A stretch of DNA of 64,000 bases from Massilibacteroides sp. (GCF_028705895.1 NZ_JAQWCQ010000001.1:1-64000); one strand, 5' to 3'. Positions 52,791 to 62,938 are shown, numbered from the stretch's first letter. Notes: a model not told the origin generated them from the letters alone. Numbers and translations: made by a program.

Positions 52791-55685
52791 ATGAAACAGT
52801 CTTTTGTCGCCCGATATTGTTTTTGTTTATTTCTATTGTTTGTCCCTTTTAAAATGGTCGCTCAATTTGTAAATTATGGTACTGATCCGGCTTCTTTAAA
52901 ATGGAAACAAGTCAGAACCAATCATTATAAATTAATCTATCCGGACGGCAATGATTCCATAGCTTACAATTATGCTCGTTTTCTTGAAACGGTATATCCG
53001 TACGAAACGAAAACAATAGGACATGCTATAAAACGTCATTTTCCTGTTATTCTTCATCCGGGGAATATGCTGTCTAACGGGATGGTCGCCTATGCGCCAA
53101 GAAGAATGGAGATGCTATCCACACCTTCACCTACTTTATATGGACAAAGATGGGATAGACAATTGGTTATACATGAATCGCGTCATGTCTTGCAAACGGA
53201 TAAATTAATGCAAGGTGTTTTCAGACCCTTTTATTATCTGTTCGGCGAACAAGTGTCGGGAATTTCTTCTTTTGCTGTGCCTTCCTGGTTTTTTGAAGGA
53301 GATGCCGTTGCTACGGAAACGGCTATGTCCAAGAGCGGACGTGGACGACTTCCGGAGTTTCATATGCCCTTTAGAGCGCAGATGATTGGGGGGCGCTTTT
53401 TCTCTTTTGATAAATGGTATATGGGGTCTTATAAAGATTATACGTCTTCTTTTTATGGATTGGGGTATCATATGACCTCTTATGCGCGTTATGCTTACGG
53501 TGAGGATGTCTGGGATAAAGTTACTTATCGCTTCCCTCGTCGCTTTTTTTCTGTTCCTCCTTTTTCGAACGCTTTAAAGCATTATACGGGAAGCAATACA
53601 AGTCGTTTGTTTAAAGATACATACACCTTCCTGAATAAAGAATGGACGCGTCAGGATAGTCTTTACTATCGTTCCGGATTTGAAGAGATGCGACAGGTCT
53701 TATCACCGGAACCGAAGCTATACACTTCGTACCGATATCCAGTTGCGATTGACAAGGAAACGATTCTTGCTTTGAAAAGCGGTTTGCAGGATATAAACGC
53801 TTTAGTACAGATCAGGGATGGAAATGAAAGGAGGCTTACTTATTTAGGTTCGATCAACGGCCGGTTGATCTATTCACAAAATAAAGTGTACTGGACAGAA
53901 TATGTTTACGGTCTCCGTTGGACGCACCGGAATTATTCCGTGTTGAAATGTTTTGATATGCAAACCGGTAAGACGAACGTATTAACAGAAGACGACCGTT
54001 TGCTGGCTCCCGCGCTTGATCCTGCGGGGAAGAAGATGGCTGTTTCCCGTCCGAATACCGACGGACACAATGAGGTCTTGATTATGACGTTAGCGTCCGG
54101 AAAGATTACTGCTGAATTTGATGTGCCTGAAAACGCTTTTGTAAAGGATATGGTGTTTACGGGAGATAATCGTTTGGCTGTGTTAGTGGTGGGCGACCAA
54201 GGGACAAGTTTGCTTGAACTGGATTGTGCCGCATCGCGTTGGAAAGAATTGTTAGGTCCCGTTTCCGTAAATATTTCATCGTTATGTTGGAAAGAGGGGG
54301 ATCTCTACTTTGAATCAGGGGCAGACGGAACAAATAATATCTATTGTATGGAGATAGCTTCCGGAAAATTAGAACAAATTACCAATGTCCGGTTCGGCGC
54401 CTTTAATCCGTCATTATCCGAAGATGGGAAAACACTTTTATTTGCCGATTACGAACCCAAAGGCTATCGCGTCGCTTCTGTGGAGATCGAAAAGCTAAAC
54501 AAAATTCCGACTGATCTGGATAATCCGTATCGTTTCGAATTGGCTGAAACAATTGCTTCTCAGGAAAACTTTAATCTGGATACGGTAGAATTAAAAGATA
54601 TTCCGTTTGATCCGAAACCATACAGGAAAGTGCTGAACTTGTTTGGCGTCCATAGTTGGGCTCCGTTTTATTATGATGTGATGGATGTGGTAAACATGTC
54701 GGGTGACGACTTCACGTCGGTCGTAAAACCGGGTGCGATGATCATATCTCAAAACGCGCTTAATACGATGATAATGCAGGCCGGTTGGTATTATGATGAG
54801 AGTGAACATCATGGGAAAGTCGGATTAACCTATATGGGGTGGCTACCGGTGATCGATATGACGGTCGATTATGGAGGAAAGACCTTTGATCTCTCCTGGA
54901 AGAAAGATGAAGAAGGAAAAGTGTATGGCGTTTATGAACGTGCGGATAGACAACGCATAGAAGCAGAAGCACGCGTCTATATTCCTTTTAACCTGACCCG
55001 CAATTATATGATCCGGGGTTTTCAGCCATCCGTTACTTATTTTTACACAAACGATAAATACCAGCAATACAAGAGCGGAAGATATGGCAACTTCCAGTAT
55101 CTGCTGTCCGAACTGCGTTACTATAATTACCGGGCGATGGCATCCCGCGATATCTATCCCCGCTTAGGATATCAGATACGTTTACAGCATTTATTCAGTC
55201 CGTTCAATACGGAAAACTACGGTCACATGTATGCCGCAAGACTAACGGCTTATTTGCCGGGCGTGAGAATAAACGATGGTCTGATGCTTCGCTTCGGATA
55301 TCAATATCAGGATATGGACGGAAAAGCCCTGTTTTTTCCAAAACGCCTGTTGGAAGAACCGCGCGGATACGATTACATATACCAGACACGGCAAATGTTT
55401 TCCGCGAAAGCCGACTATGCCTTCAGTATCTTTTGCCCCGACTTCAGTATCGGCAATCTGGCCTACCTCAAACGTTTCAGAAGTAACCTGTTTTATGACT
55501 TCACTGCAAACCAGATCAACAAAGACCAAAAAAAATGGAATACCTACAATGCGGTCGGAGCCGACTTCATCCTGGATTGCAACCTCTTCAGACTAAACTT
55601 CCCCGTTGGTCTCGGTGTTCGCATAACAGCTCCGCTGGATTACGGCTCAACACAAGTAGAAAGTCTGTTCTCCATGTCGTTCTAA
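52791..55685 (+). CDS. Outer-membrane protein with gluzincin-like domain and TolB-like propeller
   Basis: 964 aa. Signal peptide ending KMVAQ; residues about 30-290 resemble a peptidase-MA-type domain with H128-E-S-R-H132 (HExxH) and a downstream WFFEGDAVATE (W166, E169, E176) where gluzincins place the third ligand. Residues about 300-600 show repeated WD40/PD40-like strands (LAPALDPAGKKMAVSRPNTD; FNPSLSEDGKTLLFADYEPK). The last ~300 residues are beta-barrel-like, ending FSMSF. Role and activity unknown. Confidence 0.75.
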   Translation: MKQSFVARYCFCLFLLFVPFKMVAQFVNYGTDPASLKWKQVRTNHYKLIYPDGNDSIAYNYARFLETVYPYETKTIGHAIKRHFPVILHPGNMLSNGMVAYAPRRMEMLSTPSPTLYGQRWDRQLVIHESRHVLQTDKLMQGVFRPFYYLFGEQVSGISSFAVPSWFFEGDAVATETAMSKSGRGRLPEFHMPFRAQMIGGRFFSFDKWYMGSYKDYTSSFYGLGYHMTSYARYAYGEDVWDKVTYRFPRRFFSVPPFSNALKHYTGSNTSRLFKDTYTFLNKEWTRQDSLYYRSGFEEMRQVLSPEPKLYTSYRYPVAIDKETILALKSGLQDINALVQIRDGNERRLTYLGSINGRLIYSQNKVYWTEYVYGLRWTHRNYSVLKCFDMQTGKTNVLTEDDRLLAPALDPAGKKMAVSRPNTDGHNEVLIMTLASGKITAEFDVPENAFVKDMVFTGDNRLAVLVVGDQGTSLLELDCAASRWKELLGPVSVNISSLCWKEGDLYFESGADGTNNIYCMEIASGKLEQITNVRFGAFNPSLSEDGKTLLFADYEPKGYRVASVEIEKLNKIPTDLDNPYRFELAETIASQENFNLDTVELKDIPFDPKPYRKVLNLFGVHSWAPFYYDVMDVVNMSGDDFTSVVKPGAMIISQNALNTMIMQAGWYYDESEHHGKVGLTYMGWLPVIDMTVDYGGKTFDLSWKKDEEGKVYGVYERADRQRIEAEARVYIPFNLTRNYMIRGFQPSVTYFYTNDKYQQYKSGRYGNFQYLLSELRYYNYRAMASRDIYPRLGYQIRLQHLFSPFNTENYGHMYAARLTAYLPGVRINDGLMLRFGYQYQDMDGKALFFPKRLLEEPRGYDYIYQTRQMFSAKADYAFSIFCPDFSIGNLAYLKRFRSNLFYDFTANQINKDQKKWNTYNAVGADFILDCNLFRLNFPVGLGVRITAPLDYGSTQVESLFSMSF

Positions 55686-55764
55686 ACAAGGAAATCAAAA
55701 AATGCGATTGTAAGAAAAATAGCCTGAAAAATTAAAAAATGTAAGCCGCTTTCTTATTCGACGT

Positions 55765-55881
55765 TTAAGCCCCCTTCTTCTCAAAAACGACTCTGGGCTT
55801 CGCCTGGATGTGAGACTGCTCAAAAGGGTCGAGAAGCAGCTTTAACGCCGTCTTTGTTTTGCGTTCATCGGAAAATCTCAC
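55765..55881 (-). CDS. Possible 38-codon small ORF
   Basis: GTG-started frame directly after a stop codon, encoding RFSDERKTKTALKLLLDPFE and ending RVVFEKKGA. Composition is protein-like rather than random, yet no ATG and no clear promoter. May be a real small protein or part of a repeated intergenic element; AAGCCC/GGGCTT and GTGAGA/TCTCAC pairings also exist here, so a structured RNA is possible. Confidence 0.25.
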   Translation of the reverse strand: MRFSDERKTKTALKLLLDPFEQSHIQAKPRVVFEKKGA

Positions 55882-55947
55882 CTAAAAACCAGAAAAGAAA
55901 GACATATCCTGAAGCCTTTAAAAATACATACTATTATTTTTTTTCAT

Positions 55948-55979
55948 ATAAAGGATATTTTTGAAATTATATCCTTTAT
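55948..55979. repeat. 21-bp-pitch array of ATAAAGGATAT (copy C)
   Basis: Two units, 55948-55958 (plus) and 55969-55979 (minus), 21 bp apart, forming an inverted repeat. In the 560-base gap before the ECF sigma gene. The rest of that gap holds the possible small ORF and a -7 box; nothing else recognised. Confidence 0.75.
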
Positions 55980-56187
55980 GTTTTGACGCTAAAACGGCTA
56001 AAATTGGTCTATATCGAATCTTTTTTGGTCTTATTCTATCTTTTTTGAGCGTGGAAACAAGATCCCGGTTTTTTCAACAGTAAGAAAAAGAGTTGAAAAA
56101 GTTATAAATTGTTAGAATAGCTCATTTCTGTTCAGTCGCACATTTATCATTACCTAAAGAGTATGAATGGTTACTGATTATCGGTTT

Positions 56188-56195
56188 TATTTTTG
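56188..56195 (+). promoter_or_regulatory. -7 promoter box of the ECF sigma gene
   Basis: TATTTTTG, perfect TAnnTTTG, 50 bases before the start codon. Confidence 0.4.
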
Positions 56196-56245
56196 TTGGC
56201 TTCAAAAATATGTTTTTCCTTTGTTAGAAGTAAAAGAGTGGTTGG

Positions 56246-56788
56246 ATGGAATTTAAGTCTTTCTATATAACATGGTATTCTCGGGTGAAGTTTTTTGCTT
56301 GTGAATATGTCTTTTCTGAAGAGGATGCGGAGAATATAACACAGGATGTTTTCGCCGATCTTTATCAGAAAAAGATAATAGAAGACGATCGTATAAACCT
56401 TGTCGCTTATTTATTTACTTCTGTTAAGAATAAATGTATAGATCACCTGCGTCGGAAACTATTAGAACAGGAAGCGAAAGAAAACCTGCAAAAAGAATTT
56501 GATTTATCTCTTCGCATGAAGTATGATTCTTTGGACGCTTTTGATGTGGAATGGAAGTCAGAACAACAGATAGGAACGCTTATTGAAAACGCTTTGAATA
56601 CACTGCCGGAACGCTGCCGTGAGATTTTTATAAAAAGTAAAATTGAAGGAAAAAAACAGCGGGAAATTGCTGAAGAGCTTGGAATTTCCATAAAAACGGT
56701 TGAAAACCAGATTACGATCGCTTACAAAAAGATGAGGGAAGAATTAAAAAATTGCCTGCCCCTTCTTTTGTTTCTTTTCTCGAACTGA
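56246..56788 (+). CDS. ECF RNA polymerase sigma factor (PUL regulator)
   Basis: 180 aa sigma-70 family. Region 2 (residues ~10-75: YVFSEEDAENITQDVFADLY and the following KNKCIDHLRRK) and region 4 (110-165: LPERCREIFIKSKIEGKKQR then EIAEELGISIKTVENQI). Typical Bacteroidales FecI-like sigma that drives an adjacent susC. Followed by its anti-sigma gene. Confidence 0.93.
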   Translation: MEFKSFYITWYSRVKFFACEYVFSEEDAENITQDVFADLYQKKIIEDDRINLVAYLFTSVKNKCIDHLRRKLLEQEAKENLQKEFDLSLRMKYDSLDAFDVEWKSEQQIGTLIENALNTLPERCREIFIKSKIEGKKQREIAEELGISIKTVENQITIAYKKMREELKNCLPLLLFLFSN

Positions 56789-56856
56789 AAAAATAATGGT
56801 TTTCTTTAGGGGGATTGCTTTCGCTGTTCGTTAACTTATACAAAGAAACGAATACT

Positions 56857-57831
56857 GTGGATGAACGTATTATTAAATATTGTCAGGGTAAGCTAAACAA
56901 AGATGAAGAAGCTGAGTTGTTGAAAGAGGCTTATAGTGACTCGTCTTTAAAATCTCGAATCATAGAGTATCAGCATTTACATAGTTTAATCGGTTTGCAG
57001 AATGCTGCGGCTAACAGGCGGGCAGGAGAGGATAAATACATGGAATTCCGGCAACGCATGGATCGTTGGAAAATACGGCGACTTGCCCTTAAATGGGGGC
57101 GCTATGCTGCCGTTCTGGTTCTTGCCGTATTATCTTCCTGGTTTTTGTCGTATAATTTCTATCAGTCAAAAAGTCCTGAATTTGTAGCTGCGCAGCAAGA
57201 ACTGAATGTACCGGCCGGACAACGCGCTGAATTGACTTTACCGGATGGAACGAAGGTTTGGTTGAATGCCCGTTCCCGTCTTACTTATCCTTCGGTTTTT
57301 ACCGGTGAGAGAAAAGTATTTCTTTCCGGAGAAGGCTTTTTTAGTGTGACGAAAAATGCAAAAATGCCCTTTATCGTTTCAACACAAACAATTGATGTGA
57401 AAGCATTGGGGACAGAGTTTAATGTGTGTAGTTATCCTGAAATGGAGCGTACGGAGGTGTATCTGCAAGAAGGTTCTGTAAAAACATATTTTCCGGAATT
57501 CGAATCCAAAGGTTTGGTCTTATCCCCCGGACAATTTTTGGTACAAGCAGGAAATACATTCAACTTAAGAAAGATGGATGTGGAAACATTGTTGTGGAAG
57601 GATGGAATCTATGTCTTTAAAAAACAGAAATTAGCAAACATAATAGAAAAATTAGAATTGTATTTTGATGTGGATATTGTTGTCAAAGATCCGGAGATAT
57701 TGGACTATGAATATGTCGGTAAATTTCGGCAACGAGATGGTATTCTGACCATTTTGCAGGTTATTCAGAAGATTCATAAATTTAAAATAGAAAAAAATGA
57801 CGAACTAAATAGAATTGTATTATCAAAATAA
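56857..57831 (+). CDS. FecR family anti-sigma factor
   Basis: About 324 aa. N-terminal cytoplasmic sigma-binding part (DERIIKYCQGKLNKDEEAEL), one membrane helix (about LKWGRYAAVLVLAVLSSWFL), periplasmic FecR domain (LNVPAGQRAELTLPDGTKVW; GEGFFSVTKNAKMPFIV) and a DUF4974 C-terminal domain (LEKLELYFDVDIVVKDPEIL). Start: GTG 56857 fits the usual DERI opening; the frame is open from TTG 56815. Holds the ECF sigma until the STN domain of SusC signals. Confidence 0.9.
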   Translation: MDERIIKYCQGKLNKDEEAELLKEAYSDSSLKSRIIEYQHLHSLIGLQNAAANRRAGEDKYMEFRQRMDRWKIRRLALKWGRYAAVLVLAVLSSWFLSYNFYQSKSPEFVAAQQELNVPAGQRAELTLPDGTKVWLNARSRLTYPSVFTGERKVFLSGEGFFSVTKNAKMPFIVSTQTIDVKALGTEFNVCSYPEMERTEVYLQEGSVKTYFPEFESKGLVLSPGQFLVQAGNTFNLRKMDVETLLWKDGIYVFKKQKLANIIEKLELYFDVDIVVKDPEILDYEYVGKFRQRDGILTILQVIQKIHKFKIEKNDELNRIVLSK

Positions 57832-57879
57832 AATTGTTAACATTTTAAATCCGTATTAGTATGAGCCCGTGAACAATAT

Positions 57880-57914
57880 AAAAAATCGGCAGATGGTTGC
57901 AACACCTGCCGATT
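57880..57914 (-). terminator. Minus-strand terminator between fecR and susC
   Basis: AATCGGCAG / CTGCCGATT (9 bp, extended by an internal GTTGCAAC). The T-run lies only on the minus strand (six As on plus), so it terminates leftward transcription although no leftward gene is annotated. Confidence 0.6.
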
Positions 57915-58003
57915 GTGAAAGTAAACCCATTGATTAAAACATAGTATTTACTTAATTAAACGAAGATATGAAAAAAAATTCTTTGTTAACCCATTGGTTA
58001 TAC
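57915..58003 (-). ncRNA. Putative DonS-like antisense sRNA
   Basis: Inferred from the minus-strand terminator at 57880-57914: a leftward transcript ending there would be antisense to the susC leader and start codon (57968). A near -7 box on the minus strand, TAGTTTTTG (58004-58012, one base longer than consensus), could start it. Extent is approximate. cis-antisense sRNAs of this kind (DonS) repress ECF-controlled PULs in Bacteroides fragilis. Confidence 0.35.
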
Positions 58004-61000
58004 CAAAAACTAATCAAAAAAACATTCAGGATTATGAAGATAGCCTTCTTATGTATGTTTGTTTTCGTCTCACAGATGTTTGCCTTTACAGGTGAGGCGC
58101 AGAATGCCGTTGTAGAACTCCGGTCAGAGAGACTTTCAATAGAAGAATTGTTTAAAGAGATTGAGAGTCAGACAGATTATTTGATTGTTTACAGCACGAG
58201 TGAGATAAAATCAAATTTTGATGTTTCATTAAGTACTAAAAAAGCGAAAGTGTCAGAATTACTTGATGAGGCATTGAAAGATAAAAGTATGAAATATGAA
58301 CTTTCTGATAATTATATCGTTTTATCACCTTCAGTAAAGAGTGGAAACACTCAGCAAAACGATAAGATTATCTCCGGAATCGTTGTTGACCAAAAAGGAG
58401 AATCTGTCATTGGTGCTAATGTTATAGAAAAAGGAACAACAAACGGTATCATCACAGATATGGATGGACGATTTACGTTGAGGGTCAGTCCCGATGCTAT
58501 ATTGTCGGTGTCTTATATCGGCTATAGACCCATAGAAATCAAAGTTGGGAATCAGGAATCTCTATCGATCACTCTTCAAGAAGACACGGAAGTATTGGAG
58601 GAAGTAGTGGTTGTGGGCTACGGCTCTCAACTAAAAAAGACAATTACAGGAGCGATTTCTTCTGTCAAAGCGAAAGATATTGAAGCGCCGAATGCTGTCA
58701 GTGCGGATAATTTATTACAAGGGAAAGTCGCCGGTTTGATAATTTCCCAGAATTCAGCTCAGCCGGGAAGTGCTATGTCTGTTAATATTCGTGGAAAATT
58801 ATCTCCAAATGGCTCTAATAGCCCGCTGTATGTAATAGACGGTATGATTGTAAGTTCAGAATCTAATAAAGCTGCGAAAGTTGGACCTTCTGGCTTGCTT
58901 AGCACAGTTTTAAGAGATGGTTCGGATAGAAGCCCGTTGGCAACATTGAATCCAAATGATATAGCCTCTATTGATGTTTTGAAAGATGCGAGTGCCACAG
59001 CTATTTACGGATCTTCTGCGGCAAATGGTGTAATTCTTATTACTACAAAGAAAGGACAAAGTGGAAAACCCAAGGTAACTTATAGTGGTTCATTCTCCGC
59101 TCAGGGGGTGAAAAAATATTACGATATGTTGAACGCACAGGATTTTATGAATCTGGCTAACTTGGGAATGAAAGAACAGTGGTTGTATATTAATCGTTAT
59201 GCTCCCTATGGAAATACATCAGCTCCAAGTTCAGGTTGGAGTGTTTTATATAATGAAGAACAACTAAAACAAACAGAATCATATGACCATTTTGATTCTG
59301 TAAGTCGTACAGGTCTGATCAATAACCACAATGTGTCCTTTAATGCGGGTAGTGAAAATTTCAAAGTGTATGCTTCCTTTAATTATTTTAATCAAAAATC
59401 ATTGATGAAAATAAGTGATCTGGAACGTTTTAGTGGTCGTGTAAACATAGAAGCAAACTTTAGCAAGAGATTGAAATTAAATCTTTCAAGTATGTACTCC
59501 TTGTTGAATGCCAGCAATCCATCATCAGGTATGTGGCGTGGGAATGCAAATGAGGCGAACCAGACTAATGCGGCACTGTATTTTTCTCCTCGTCTTCCGC
59601 TAGAAGACGAATTCGGAAATCTTACAGCACCGGAAAATGCAATGTCTGCTAATCCATTGGCTTGGAGTTACATGAAAGATGAGACAACAACAAAGCGTAT
59701 TATGTTTGCGCCGAATTTAGAATTTAAAATTTTGCCGGAACTTAAAGCTAATGTTCAGTTGTCTATAGATAAAACGGATGAAAACAGAGATGTCTTTTCT
59801 CCTTCCAAGTCTATTTTGCCACAACAAACGCAACGTAATTTTGGTGGATATTCTAATGCATACAATAATAATTATGGAATCGAAGAATATCTGACTTTTG
59901 ATAAACAAATCGGCCAGAATCATCGCCTGAATGCAGTTTTAGGTACAGGTTACTATGTAACATCCGGAAATAATTATTCTGTAACGGTTTTCAATTTTCC
60001 ATCAGATGCACTTGAAAATAATTATTTGGAATTATCATCAGATGTTGATCAAACAACCTATAGTTCAGGTAGATGGGAACGGAACAAATTGTCTTATTTC
60101 GGACGATTTAATTATACTTACAAAGATCGATATACGGTTGGTGCAACTCTTCGTAATGACGGTTCTTCTGTTTTTGCTGCTAACCACAAATGGGGATGGT
60201 TCCCTGGAATATCAGCGGCATGGACTATTTCAGAAGAAAGCTTTATGAAAAATATGAAGGATTTGAATTACTTAAAAGTGAGAGCTGGGGTCGGAACGTC
60301 AGGGAATGAAAGTATATTGACTAACGGCAATTATAGTTTGACGACGTATGGCATGGCTACCGGTGCTTTGTATTATTTCAATGGAACACTTAATAAAGGG
60401 ATAATTCAAAAACAAAAAGGAAATAAGAATTTGAAATGGGAGACAGATGTAACGGTAAATGCCGGTGTGGATTTTTCTCTCTTTAGCGACCGTCTCTCAG
60501 GAAGTGTGGATTATTATGTTCGTACGGCAAAAGATTTGCTGGACTTTGCGTCATTGCCTGCGACTGATATGGTGGCAACGTTGGCTAAAAATGTTGGCTC
60601 TACACGTAGTACCGGTTATGAGTTTGCGTTAAAGGGTATTATTATGGAGAAAAAAGATCTTGACTGGAATGCATATTTGAATTTTAGTCATAATCATTCG
60701 TATTGGGTGGAACGTAATCCGGAGGTGGATTTAGCACCGTGGATAAAAGAACGTGACGATCTGAGCCCGATTTATGGATGGAAGACAAATGGTATTTTTC
60801 AGTCGTTAGAAGAAGTGCAGGAATATACATCTAATGGAAAAGTGCTTCAACCGGATTCTTATCCGGGGAATAAGAAGTTTGTTGATATTAATGGTGACGG
60901 CGTATTAGATGACAATGATATAGTGAAACTGGGTAATCAGGAACCAAAACTTAATTTTGGTTTAGGTACTAGTTTGCGGATTAAAAATGTACAAATCGAT

Positions 61001-61420
61001 ATTGATACTTACGGAGTATTAGGGCAGAAGTCTTATGATGCGTGGTTGTTCCGCGGTTTGGCAGGTGATAAACTGAATACAAGTTACCACTACAAGGATG
61101 TTTGGACATCTTTCAATACAACAGGTTGGTATCCGGGTATAGCTCCGAATGCAGCTGCAAACAGTAATAAATCAGGAACAGATGACTTTACGTTGAAAAA
61201 TGTAAACTATTTACGTTTCAAAGATATAAAGGTGACTTATACATTACCAAAAAACTGGCTTGAAGGAAGTAAAATTGCTTCTAATGCTTCTGTGTATATG
61301 GATTTACAAAATACGCTGTTGTTCTCTAACTATGATGGCCTGGATCCTGAAATGGAAAAAAATGCCGCTCCTTTTCCTATCCCGTTTACTGTAGTTGTTG
61401 GTGTTGATATTACGTTTTAA
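57968..61420 (+). CDS. SusC/RagA transporter with STN signalling domain
   Basis: 1150 aa. After the signal region (MKIAFLCMFVFVSQMFAF inside residues ~22-40), an STN domain (about 45-120, LRSERLSIEELFKEIESQTD) that talks to FecR, a carboxypeptidase-regulatory-like domain (GIVVDQKGESVIGANVIEKG), TonB box LEEVVVVGYGSQ, plug (NPNDIASIDVLKDASATAIY) and barrel ending VVVGVDITF. Import component of the second PUL. Confidence 0.95.
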   Translation: MKKNSLLTHWLYQKLIKKTFRIMKIAFLCMFVFVSQMFAFTGEAQNAVVELRSERLSIEELFKEIESQTDYLIVYSTSEIKSNFDVSLSTKKAKVSELLDEALKDKSMKYELSDNYIVLSPSVKSGNTQQNDKIISGIVVDQKGESVIGANVIEKGTTNGIITDMDGRFTLRVSPDAILSVSYIGYRPIEIKVGNQESLSITLQEDTEVLEEVVVVGYGSQLKKTITGAISSVKAKDIEAPNAVSADNLLQGKVAGLIISQNSAQPGSAMSVNIRGKLSPNGSNSPLYVIDGMIVSSESNKAAKVGPSGLLSTVLRDGSDRSPLATLNPNDIASIDVLKDASATAIYGSSAANGVILITTKKGQSGKPKVTYSGSFSAQGVKKYYDMLNAQDFMNLANLGMKEQWLYINRYAPYGNTSAPSSGWSVLYNEEQLKQTESYDHFDSVSRTGLINNHNVSFNAGSENFKVYASFNYFNQKSLMKISDLERFSGRVNIEANFSKRLKLNLSSMYSLLNASNPSSGMWRGNANEANQTNAALYFSPRLPLEDEFGNLTAPENAMSANPLAWSYMKDETTTKRIMFAPNLEFKILPELKANVQLSIDKTDENRDVFSPSKSILPQQTQRNFGGYSNAYNNNYGIEEYLTFDKQIGQNHRLNAVLGTGYYVTSGNNYSVTVFNFPSDALENNYLELSSDVDQTTYSSGRWERNKLSYFGRFNYTYKDRYTVGATLRNDGSSVFAANHKWGWFPGISAAWTISEESFMKNMKDLNYLKVRAGVGTSGNESILTNGNYSLTTYGMATGALYYFNGTLNKGIIQKQKGNKNLKWETDVTVNAGVDFSLFSDRLSGSVDYYVRTAKDLLDFASLPATDMVATLAKNVGSTRSTGYEFALKGIIMEKKDLDWNAYLNFSHNHSYWVERNPEVDLAPWIKERDDLSPIYGWKTNGIFQSLEEVQEYTSNGKVLQPDSYPGNKKFVDINGDGVLDDNDIVKLGNQEPKLNFGLGTSLRIKNVQIDIDTYGVLGQKSYDAWLFRGLAGDKLNTSYHYKDVWTSFNTTGWYPGIAPNAAANSNKSGTDDFTLKNVNYLRFKDIKVTYTLPKNWLEGSKIASNASVYMDLQNTLLFSNYDGLDPEMEKNAAPFPIPFTVVVGVDITF

Positions 61421-61438
61421 AATTAATCTGAAAGAATC

Positions 61439-62917
61439 ATGAAGACGAAAATAATATATTCACTATTGGTATTTTGCATGACTGTCTCCTTTAATTCATG
61501 TGATTTGGATTCAAAGGTTTATTCATCATTCGCAGAAACGAATTTTCCGAAAACTGAAGAAGATGCAGAATCTTTGTTGACAGGTCTGTATGCATACTTT
61601 AAATGTAATTCAGGAGCTGTAAATGATAATAGTAACGGTGTATGGTGCTGGCCTCTTTTTACTACAGGTTACGGTGGCTGGTTAGGTCTGTCTGAGATGA
61701 CTACAGATGAGATCTATAATATAGAACATCAGGAAATCTTTTTTAACTGGGGGAGTGCTTTTGATACGTATTCCACTTATACGGTAAGTCGTAATATAAG
61801 TCGCGCAACTTATATTCTGGATGTTTTAGATAAATCAAATGAAATCCCGGAAGAAACGAGAAAGGGACTGATGGCCGAAACAAAATGTTTGAGAGCCTGG
61901 TTAATGTTCTGTTTCTATGACTTATATGGTCCGATACCGGTTGTTACAGATCCGACTAAATTAGAAAATATAAAGTATGAACCGCGTCCTTCAAAAGAAG
62001 AGTATTTTAATCAAATGGTAAAAGACCTGACTGAAGCGATCCCTTATTTATACGATAAGACTAACAATACGGAAAATTGGGGAAAAGTAAATAAGGGCGT
62101 TGCTTCTATGTTGTTGATGAAGCTCTATATGAATGACCATCAATATGATAAGGCATTGCCCTATGCTGAGAGTCTAACACAAATGGGGTATTCTCTTGCG
62201 GAAGATTATAGTAAAGTGTTTACTGAAGAACATAATAATGAGAATATCTGGTCGGTTCCGAGCGGTGTTCAAATGGGAAATGAATGGTTCTTTTATATGA
62301 TACCTCCCACTTGTGCAGAGGTTTGCGGTATAAAAGTAACTCCATATTGGGGTGTAACTATGATGCCCTGGGATTTTTACGATTCATATGCAAAAGACGA
62401 TAAGCGTCTTGCTGGTATAGCAGATCGTTATACGGGACCTGATGGTGCTTTTTATTCTCGGGAAGGAAATCAGGGAGAACGCTTACCATACGGAGCAATT
62501 ATGGTAAAATATTTATTGCCAAAGGATTTAACAAGTGCCGGAAATATTCCTTTAGTTATATGCAGATATGCAGACGTTATCTTGTCATTGGCTGAAATTG
62601 AAAATGAACTGAATGGGCCGACTGATAAGGCTTTAGGTTATCTGAAACAAATCACGGATCGTTCAGGCGTAACTCATACAATCCCATTGGATATCCAAAC
62701 AAGCAAAGAGAAATTCAAAGAGTTTCTATTGGCCGAACGAGGTCGCGAACTTTATTTTGAAGGATGGAGACGTCAAGATATGATTCGATTCGGGAAATAT
62801 ATCGAATATGGTCAGAAAATGGGTTATCCGGCAAAAGATCATATGGTGTTATTCCCTATTCCTCCAAAAGTGATTATTGAATCGGGAGGTGTAGTTGAGA
62901 ATAACCCGGGTTATTAA
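61439..62917 (+). CDS. SusD/RagB family lipoprotein
   Basis: 492 aa. Lipobox FNSC (C21) then DLDSKVYSSFAETNFPKTEE. SusD helices: KCLRAWLMFCFYDLYGPIPV, VNKGVASMLLMKLYMNDHQY, LLAERGRELYFEGWRRQDMI and FPIPPKVI near the end. Starts 18 bases after susC. Confidence 0.94.
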   Translation: MKTKIIYSLLVFCMTVSFNSCDLDSKVYSSFAETNFPKTEEDAESLLTGLYAYFKCNSGAVNDNSNGVWCWPLFTTGYGGWLGLSEMTTDEIYNIEHQEIFFNWGSAFDTYSTYTVSRNISRATYILDVLDKSNEIPEETRKGLMAETKCLRAWLMFCFYDLYGPIPVVTDPTKLENIKYEPRPSKEEYFNQMVKDLTEAIPYLYDKTNNTENWGKVNKGVASMLLMKLYMNDHQYDKALPYAESLTQMGYSLAEDYSKVFTEEHNNENIWSVPSGVQMGNEWFFYMIPPTCAEVCGIKVTPYWGVTMMPWDFYDSYAKDDKRLAGIADRYTGPDGAFYSREGNQGERLPYGAIMVKYLLPKDLTSAGNIPLVICRYADVILSLAEIENELNGPTDKALGYLKQITDRSGVTHTIPLDIQTSKEKFKEFLLAERGRELYFEGWRRQDMIRFGKYIEYGQKMGYPAKDHMVLFPIPPKVIIESGGVVENNPGY

Positions 62918-62938
62918 TTTTTATGTTCATGTAATTAT

